From Trinickia diaoshuihuensis (GTDB taxonomy: Bacteria > Pseudomonadota > Gammaproteobacteria > Burkholderiales > Burkholderiaceae), in contig NZ_QUBS01000018.1 in the NCBI RefSeq assembly GCF_003390925.1, positions 107,406-171,405 on the forward strand: 64,000 nt of DNA, written 5' to 3'. The notes under the pieces were generated by a model. That model saw nothing but the letters and a program-made list of their open reading frames with translations, did no database searches and had not been told where the DNA came from. The first letter of the stretch is position 1; every line of letters starts with the position of its first letter. Of this stretch, positions 58,262 to 64,000 are shown in pieces. Both the position numbers and the translations under genes were made by a program.

Positions 58262-58871
58262 GCTCACGTTCGCGCTCGCCATTATCGAGGGCCTCGCGAT
58301 CCTCGCCTACGCATTCTCCGGTTTTATCGAGGCGCGCAAACGCAGGCTCGATGCCGTGGGCACCTTCCTCGTCGCGCTGGCGACCGCGTTCGGCGGCGGC
58401 ACCGTGCGCGACGTCCTGCTCGAGCGGCGCCCGTTCTACTGGGTCGAGCATGAAACGTATGTCGTCGTCATCTTCGTGCTGTCATTGTTCGCGCCGTTCG
58501 TGCTGCGCATGGCCTCGCGCGTCTTCAACGAACGCGCGTTGCTCGTGGCCGACGCCATCGGTCTCGGGCTATTCAGCATCTCGGGGACATCGATCGCCCT
58601 CGATGCGCAGATGCCCGCGTTCATCGCCGTGATGATGGGCGTCGTGACGGGTGTGTTCGGCGGCATGATTCGCGACGTCGTTTGCAACGAGGTGCCGCTG
58701 CTATTGCGCGATTCCCGGCCGTACGCCACCTGTGCGTTCGCCGGCTGCTGGCTCTATCTGCTGCTCGATCGGCTGCAGTTCGATTCGGTGTACAGCGTCA
58801 TCGCGGCAACCGCCTTCATCCTCGTCGCGCGGCTCGTCACGTTCAAGTTCGACGTCCGGCTGCCGCATTGA
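58251..58871 (+). CDS. TRIC-type cation channel family protein (UPF0126)
   Basis: 206 residues with about seven membrane helices. The two repeats carry the family motif: AVGTFLVALATAFGGGTVRDVLL and FIAVMMGVVTGVFGGMIRDVV. Relatives form potassium-permeable trimers. The GTG at 58251 lies inside the end of the Smr gene, so the two are translationally coupled. Confidence 0.93.
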   Translation: MHPRLTFALAIIEGLAILAYAFSGFIEARKRRLDAVGTFLVALATAFGGGTVRDVLLERRPFYWVEHETYVVVIFVLSLFAPFVLRMASRVFNERALLVADAIGLGLFSISGTSIALDAQMPAFIAVMMGVVTGVFGGMIRDVVCNEVPLLLRDSRPYATCAFAGCWLYLLLDRLQFDSVYSVIAATAFILVARLVTFKFDVRLPH

Positions 58872-58886
58872 TGACGGGCTTTGGTG

Positions 58887-59774
58887 CTATCGGGCGGTCA
58901 CGTCGACCGCCACCTCGACCACATGCTCGCCGCCGCCGAGGATGATGCCGCGCAGCAGCGAGACGTCGCTATAGTCGCGCCCGAACGCGAGCGTGACATG
59001 GTCCAAATCGGCCAGCACGTCGTTCGTCGGATCGAGATCGACCCAACCCACGCTCGGGCAAAACACCGAGAGCCAAGCATGCGAGGCGTCGGCGCCGACT
59101 AGCCGCGGCGTCCCCTCCGGTGGCACCGTGCGCAGATAACCGCTCACATACCGCGCCGCCAAACCGAGCGAGCGCAGCGCACCGATCATGACCTGCGCGA
59201 AGTCCTGACAGACGCCTTGCCGCAAGCGGAAGGCGCGCAATGCCGGCGTGTCGAACTCGGTCGCTTGCGTCTCATAGGTGAAATCGGCATGGACCCGATG
59301 CATGAGATCGATCGCGCCGGCTACGAGCGGCGTACCGGCCGCGAAACTCGGCAGCGCGTACTCGCGCAGCTCGGGCGCGAGCGCGACATTGGGCGACGCG
59401 AAGACGAATTCGCTCTCGGGCATATACGCCCCGCCCGCGCGATAGCGCAGCGCATCGGCCACTTGCTCCCAGGCCGGCGTCGCGGATGCGGCGAGCTCAT
59501 CCCACCGCCGCGTGAGCACCACCGTCGTTTCACTCGTCACCCGCAAGTGTTCATGCGGCGCATCGAAGGAAAAGTAGCGCACTTCGTTGCCGAAGGCATC
59601 GACGTGCGAAGCCTCGTACGACGGTCCCGGATCGATAGACAAGCGATGCGAGATCACGTGCTGCCAGGCGCAATCGAGCGGCCGGATCGCGGCAAGATGC
59701 TGCGCTCGCTCGACGGGCGTCGAGTAGCGGTAGGTCGTGTCGTGCACGATCGATAGCGTGATCTCGTCACTCAT
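58887..59774 (-). CDS. Transglutaminase-like protein
   Basis: 295 residues. The N-terminal DUF (transglutaminase N, IVHDTTYRYSTPVERAQH) is followed by a papain-like core: Cys in RLRQGVCQDFAQVMIGALRSLG, His in DASHAWLSVFCP and Asp in WVDLDPTNDV. The set is intact, so a protease or transglutaminase is possible. It overlaps the ATP-grasp gene by 4 bases. Confidence 0.93.
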   Translation of the reverse strand: MSDEITLSIVHDTTYRYSTPVERAQHLAAIRPLDCAWQHVISHRLSIDPGPSYEASHVDAFGNEVRYFSFDAPHEHLRVTSETTVVLTRRWDELAASATPAWEQVADALRYRAGGAYMPESEFVFASPNVALAPELREYALPSFAAGTPLVAGAIDLMHRVHADFTYETQATEFDTPALRAFRLRQGVCQDFAQVMIGALRSLGLAARYVSGYLRTVPPEGTPRLVGADASHAWLSVFCPSVGWVDLDPTNDVLADLDHVTLAFGRDYSDVSLLRGIILGGGEHVVEVAVDVTAR

Positions 59775-62398
59775 GAGGACACCCTCGATCCGCGCGCGCG
59801 GTCCGCATGAATGAAATAACGGGCGCTGATGTCATCCGAGGCGGCGGCGACACGCGCGGCGAGCGCGTCGCACAGCGCAACGAGCGTGGCGTAGCGCCCC
59901 TGCGCGTCGGTTGCGCATAGATCTTCGAGCGTCGGCAACGGCAATACGGCGGCCATCGGCGGGCCGCCCGCCGCGCGAGCGATCTCGTCGAGTTTCGCCG
60001 CGAGCCGGTCATAGACGCCGTAGAGTCCGCGCGGGTTGGTCGGATCGACGACGAGCAAATCGATCAGCGCGGGCACCTCGAGCCGCCCGGGATAGAGCGA
60101 GCGATAAGTCAGGGTGCTGTCGAAAAGCTGCAACAAGACGTCGAAACCGGCCGGGGTCGCCAACATGCCCGCATCGGTCACGACCCGCAGGAACGTCGTC
60201 ATGCCGATCACGCGTTCGATATGGCGCCCGGCGAACAGCAGCCGCCATGCCTCGTCGCGCACCATGCGATCGCCCTGCGCGCCGCTGATCGCCGACAGTT
60301 GCATGGCCAGTGTCTCCAGCGCGCCCATCAGCGCGACGCGGTCGTACGATTCGTGGCGCTCGCGGCGCGGCGCGTCCTCACCGCCCTGTTCCGCCGCGCC
60401 CATGGACGGCGCCAGCGATAGCCTCTGCAACGCATCGCGAAAATCGTTGCGCGCGGCGAGGATCGTGCGCCAATGATCGTTCGAAAGCCGCGCGCGAATC
60501 TCGCCGCAGGCACGGGCCTGGCTCGCGATAATCCGTCCCACGCTCGCCGTGCCGGAATGCTCATGCAGGGAAGCGGCCAGCATGCGCTCGAACGCGTGAC
60601 GCGAACCGCGGGCCACCGTATCGACGGCCGGAATCAACTCGAACCGCGCGGCTAGCTCGGCCAGCGTTCCGAGCATCGCCTCGGAATCGTGGTCGTCGAG
60701 CGAACCCAGAATCAAGCGCGCGAGCCGCACGCTGTTTTCCGCACGCTCGCTATAGCGCCCGGCCCAAAATAGATTTTCCGCGGCGCGGCTCGATACCGTG
60801 CGCCGCCGATTCGCGAAATCGCCGGGCTTCATCGGCGAAGGCAACAGCGAAAACGGATTGGCCGGCCGGCTCGACAACACCCATGTGTCGACGCTGCTGC
60901 CGCCCGATTGCATCGATACGCTCGTTTGCTGTTCGCCGGCCGTGCGGGTGAACGCCCCAGGCAACACATGCCAGCCGCCCGACGTCGTGGCGATCGCATA
61001 CACGCGTAAAACGCTCGGCCGGCGCGTCAGCGCACCGTCCTCGTAGCGCGGCGTGCATGAATGCGGCAACGGTGCTTGGATCGTAAAGGCGTCGGGTGCG
61101 GCTTGCACGCGGGCATGCCAATCGGCGAGCCGCTGCGGGCCGGCCGCGAGTCCCGGCGGCGCCTCGTACGTGGAAGGGTATGGCAGCCCAGCCCAGGTCG
61201 GCGTGAGCCAGCCTTGCTCGAGCCGTGCAAATGCCTCCTCGCGCACGGCCGCTTCGCCGCACCACCAACTGGCGACGCCCGGCAAGGCGAGCGTTTCGCC
61301 GAAAAGCGCGGCGGCAATGCCGGGCAAGAAGCCATGCAGCGCGGGCGACTCGACGACGCTCGCGCCCGGCGTGTTCGAGACGACGACATTGCCCGCGCGC
61401 AGCACCTGCAACAGCCCCGGCACGCCGATCGTCGAATCGGCGCGCAGCTCGACGGGGTCGCAGAACGTATCGTCGAGGCGGCGCAATAGGCCATGGACGC
61501 GCTCGAGCCCCGCTAACGTCTTCAGATAGAGCTTGTCGCCGCGCACGGTCAAATCGTTCCCTTCGACGAGCGTGAGGCCCAGATATCGCGCGAGAAACGC
61601 ATGCTCGAAGTAGGTCTCGCTGAAGGGCCCGGGACTCAGCAACGCGATATGGGGCGAGCCCGCACGGGCCCGGCGCTCATCCTCGGTCATCGTTTCGCGC
61701 GCCGCTTGCGCGAGCGTCGCGATCAATTGCGAATACGACGGTGCCAAGCGCCGCACCCCGAGCGAGCGAAACGGCTCGGCGAACAAATTGGCGACGATGA
61801 GCCGGTTTTCGAGCGCATAGCCGAGCCCCGACGGCGCCTGCGTCCGATGGCCGACGACAGTCCACTCGCCCTGCGGCCCCCGCGCGAGGTCGACGGCGAC
61901 GATCTGCAGATAACGTCCGCCCGGCGGCACGCAGCCTTTCATCGCGCGCAGATAGCCCGGGTGTCCGAAGACGAGCGCCGGCGGCAATAGTCCCTGCGCG
62001 AGCAGCGTCTGCGGCCCGTAAATATCGGCAACGAGCGCTTCGAGCAGCCGCGCGCGCTGCGCGACGCCGCGCTCGATGGCGGTCCATTCGCCCTCTTCGA
62101 CGATAAACGGCAACGGATCGAGCGCCCACGGCCGCGCCTCGCCGTTGTCGGCATAGACGTTATAGGTGATGTCGTTGTCGCGGATTTGCCGTGCGACCGT
62201 GGCCGCGGCATCCTCCAGGTTCGCCATGCCGTCTTCGCCGAGCAGGCCGAAAAAGCGCCGCCAAGGCGCGCGCAGCGCACCGGAGGCATCGCGCAGTTCG
62301 TCCCAATGGCCCGCTCGGGCAGGAACTTCGTATAGGCGCGCGACGATATCGGCGACATCGGCCGCCCCATCGAACGGCAGGGTCGATTGAAAAGGCAA
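59771..62398 (-). CDS. Circularly permuted type 2 ATP-grasp fused to an alpha-E domain
   Basis: 875 residues. Residues about 90-500 are the circularly permuted ATP-grasp domain (GMANLEDAAATV is near the N-terminus; later LSPGPFSETYFEHAFLARYLG, GDKLYLKTL and VVSNTPGASVVESP). Residues about 545-860 are the alpha-E domain (RAAENLFWAGRYSERAENSVRL, then RHIERVIGMTTFLRVV). Iyer, Aravind and colleagues linked this set with transglutaminases to predicted peptide-ligation systems. Here the two halves, often separate genes, are one protein. Function is inferred from that comparative work. Confidence 0.92.
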   Translation of the reverse strand: MPFQSTLPFDGAADVADIVARLYEVPARAGHWDELRDASGALRAPWRRFFGLLGEDGMANLEDAAATVARQIRDNDITYNVYADNGEARPWALDPLPFIVEEGEWTAIERGVAQRARLLEALVADIYGPQTLLAQGLLPPALVFGHPGYLRAMKGCVPPGGRYLQIVAVDLARGPQGEWTVVGHRTQAPSGLGYALENRLIVANLFAEPFRSLGVRRLAPSYSQLIATLAQAARETMTEDERRARAGSPHIALLSPGPFSETYFEHAFLARYLGLTLVEGNDLTVRGDKLYLKTLAGLERVHGLLRRLDDTFCDPVELRADSTIGVPGLLQVLRAGNVVVSNTPGASVVESPALHGFLPGIAAALFGETLALPGVASWWCGEAAVREEAFARLEQGWLTPTWAGLPYPSTYEAPPGLAAGPQRLADWHARVQAAPDAFTIQAPLPHSCTPRYEDGALTRRPSVLRVYAIATTSGGWHVLPGAFTRTAGEQQTSVSMQSGGSSVDTWVLSSRPANPFSLLPSPMKPGDFANRRRTVSSRAAENLFWAGRYSERAENSVRLARLILGSLDDHDSEAMLGTLAELAARFELIPAVDTVARGSRHAFERMLAASLHEHSGTASVGRIIASQARACGEIRARLSNDHWRTILAARNDFRDALQRLSLAPSMGAAEQGGEDAPRRERHESYDRVALMGALETLAMQLSAISGAQGDRMVRDEAWRLLFAGRHIERVIGMTTFLRVVTDAGMLATPAGFDVLLQLFDSTLTYRSLYPGRLEVPALIDLLVVDPTNPRGLYGVYDRLAAKLDEIARAAGGPPMAAVLPLPTLEDLCATDAQGRYATLVALCDALAARVAAASDDISARYFIHADRARGSRVSS

Positions 62399-62425
62399 AT
62401 TGCTCTCTAGCTTCGGTCAGTCGCT

Positions 62426-64000
62426 TCACTCCACGCGGCGCAAATCGAGCGTGAACGGCATCTCGAGGCTGCGCTCGCGCGTCTTCACGGACATCGGCCC
62501 GGGCGTATGGCCGATCGTGAAGAAGCGCGCGCGCCGCCGGCTCTGCGCTTCATAGGCGTTGACAGGAAACGTCTGATAATTTCGTCCACCCGGATGGGCG
62601 ACATGATACTGGCATCCGCCCAAGGAGCGCCCGGCCCAGGTGTCGACGAGATCGAACGTGAGCGGCGCATGCACCCCAATCGTGGGATGCAGTGACGCCG
62701 CCGGCTGCCAAGCGCGAAACCGCACGCCGGCCACGTATTCCCCCGCGCGCCCCGTAGGTTGTAGCGGCAACGGCACGCCGCCCACGGTGACCTGGTGACG
62801 GTTTTCGTTGAGTCCGAGCGCAAGTACCTCGATGCGCTCCAGCGACGAATCGACGAAACGCACCGTGCCGCCCGGCGCCCCCTCCTCTCCCATCACATGC
62901 CAAGGCTCGAGGGCGTGGCGCAACGTCAGCCGCACGCCGCACGCGTCCAACTCGCCGACGAGCGGGAAGCGGAATTCGAAGTGCGGCGCGAACCAGCTTC
63001 GGTCGAACGCGTATCCGGCCGTCCGCAGTTCGGATAAGACATCGTCGAAGTCCATCCGCACGAACGTGCCGAGCATGAAGCGATCGTGCAATTCGGTACC
63101 CCAGCGCGTGAGCCTCGTCGCATACGGCGTACGCCAAAAACGTGCCACGAGCGCGCGCAGCAAAAGTTGCTGAGCAAGACTCATGCGCGCGTGCGGCGGC
63201 ATCTCGAAGCCGCGCATCTCGAGCAAGCCTAGCCGGCCTGTAGGTCCATCGGGCGAGTAAAGCTTGTCGATGCAAAACTCGGCGCGATGCGTATTGCCCG
63301 TCACATCGATCAAAATGTTGCGCAGCGTCCGGTCGATGAGCCAAGGCGGCACCGCCTGCCCGCCTGCGTCGAGCGCCGCGAGCCGGTCCACCTGACTTTG
63401 CAGTTCGCGAAACGCGATCTCGAGTTCGTAGACCTGATCGTTGCGGGCCTCGTCGAGGCGCGGCGCCTGGCTCGTCGGTCCGATGAAGAGCCCAGAGAAC
63501 AAGTACGACAACGACGGATGGTTGTGCCAATATGCGATCAGACTCGCCAGCAAGTCGGGACGGCGCAGGAACGGACTGTCGGCCGGCGTCGCGCCGCCGA
63601 GCACCATATGGTTGCCGCCGCCGGTACCCGTATGACGCCCGTCGAGCATGAATTTCTCGGGGCCGAGATACGACTCGCGCGCGGCGCCGTAGAGGAATTC
63701 GGTGTTTGCGACGAGTTCGCCCCAATTCGAAGCCGGATGGACGTTGACTTCGACCACGCCCGGATCGGGCGTGACCTGCAGTAGTTTCAAGCGCGCGTCG
63801 CGCGGCGGCGGATAGCCCTCGATCACGATCTTGACCTGCAACGCGGCCGCCGTGGCTTCGACGGCCGCCAGCAGATCGAGGTAATCGTCCAACTGCGCCA
63901 GGGGCGGCATGAATACGTATAGCGCGCCGCTCTCGCGCCCGCCGGCCACAGCGTCGGCCTCCGCGCGCGGCCCGGCCGCGCGCGCGGGGTCGCGGGCTTC
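62426..64000 (-). CDS. Long transglutaminase-like protein with DUF2126, C-terminal part
   Basis: The readable 524 codons are the C-terminal DUF2126 part of a long (about 1,100 residue) transglutaminase-like protein: [60 protein letters not shown] and the closing FTLDLRRVE. The frame is open to the window edge, so the gene begins upstream of base 64000 (right side, minus strand). It lies 27 bases before the ATP-grasp gene; the three genes form one operon. Confidence 0.92.
   Translation of the reverse strand, partial: EARDPARAAGPRAEADAVAGGRESGALYVFMPPLAQLDDYLDLLAAVEATAAALQVKIVIEGYPPPRDARLKLLQVTPDPGVVEVNVHPASNWGELVANTEFLYGAARESYLGPEKFMLDGRHTGTGGGNHMVLGGATPADSPFLRRPDLLASLIAYWHNHPSLSYLFSGLFIGPTSQAPRLDEARNDQVYELEIAFRELQSQVDRLAALDAGGQAVPPWLIDRTLRNILIDVTGNTHRAEFCIDKLYSPDGPTGRLGLLEMRGFEMPPHARMSLAQQLLLRALVARFWRTPYATRLTRWGTELHDRFMLGTFVRMDFDDVLSELRTAGYAFDRSWFAPHFEFRFPLVGELDACGVRLTLRHALEPWHVMGEEGAPGGTVRFVDSSLERIEVLALGLNENRHQVTVGGVPLPLQPTGRAGEYVAGVRFRAWQPAASLHPTIGVHAPLTFDLVDTWAGRSLGGCQYHVAHPGGRNYQTFPVNAYEAQSRRRARFFTIGHTPGPMSVKTRERSLEMPFTLDLRRVE

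Overview
The window reads as chromosomal DNA of a high-GC betaproteobacterium of the Burkholderiales, in the Burkholderia/Paraburkholderia/Trinickia neighbourhood. This rests on gene orders typical of that group (yicC-gmk-rpoZ-spoT-greB; rph-rdgB-hemW; minCDE; ftsK-lolA-rarA-serS with divergent trxB; metE/metR), a Burkholderia-type Gram-negative porin, and the style of the small lipoproteins. The genus is inferred, because no 16S gene or marker comparison was possible.

Layout. 1-5.5 kb: end of a probable manganese riboswitch with an MneA-type exporter, a DUF4136 lipoprotein, pepN and fbp. 5.5-6.4 kb: tRNA-Thr followed by a truncated DUF3800 remnant. 6.4-14.6 kb: a LysR/aldo-keto reductase pair, the divergent metE/metR pair with a MetR operator, a periplasmic chorismate mutase, an exonuclease/GIY-YIG fusion and a cold-shock gene. 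14.9-16.9 kb: a small ORF, a candidate sRNA on the minus strand, and a porin. 17-25.3 kb: stringent-response and nucleotide housekeeping genes (greB, two identical tRNA-Arg, spoT, rpoZ, gmk, yicC, rph, rdgB, hemW) ending at tRNA-Ser(UGA).

25.4-33.1 kb is an accessory island, visibly less GC-rich, directly behind tRNA-Ser(UGA). It carries a TumE/TumA-like toxin-antitoxin pair with two palindromic operators. Next come two tandem three-Cys-motif-partner (TcmP) genes convergent with a DUF5131 (Gp37/Gp68, three-cysteine) gene, with a perfect LexA-type box on that gene's side. Then come a probable polymorphic toxin/immunity pair and several antitoxin remnants. Two related 52-codon ORFs lie near its ends. 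The TcmP-TcmP-DUF5131 module is the best candidate for an undescribed system.

33.1-42.9 kb: an MBL hydrolase, a UdgX-type uracil-DNA-binding protein, a LuxR-type orphan regulator with an altered ligand pocket divergent from a secreted protein and a papain-like cysteine protease, a TonB-like lipoprotein, an MHS-type transporter, an OpgC-like acyltransferase and two very small genes. 43-49.6 kb: minCDE, two acetyltransferases, azoR with its LysR partner, and a small strain-specific patch next to tRNA-Ser(CGA). 50-58.9 kb: serS, rarA, lolA, ftsK, trxB, an Smr protein and a TRIC channel. 58.9-64 kb: a transglutaminase / circularly permuted ATP-grasp-alpha-E / DUF2126 cluster that runs off the window.
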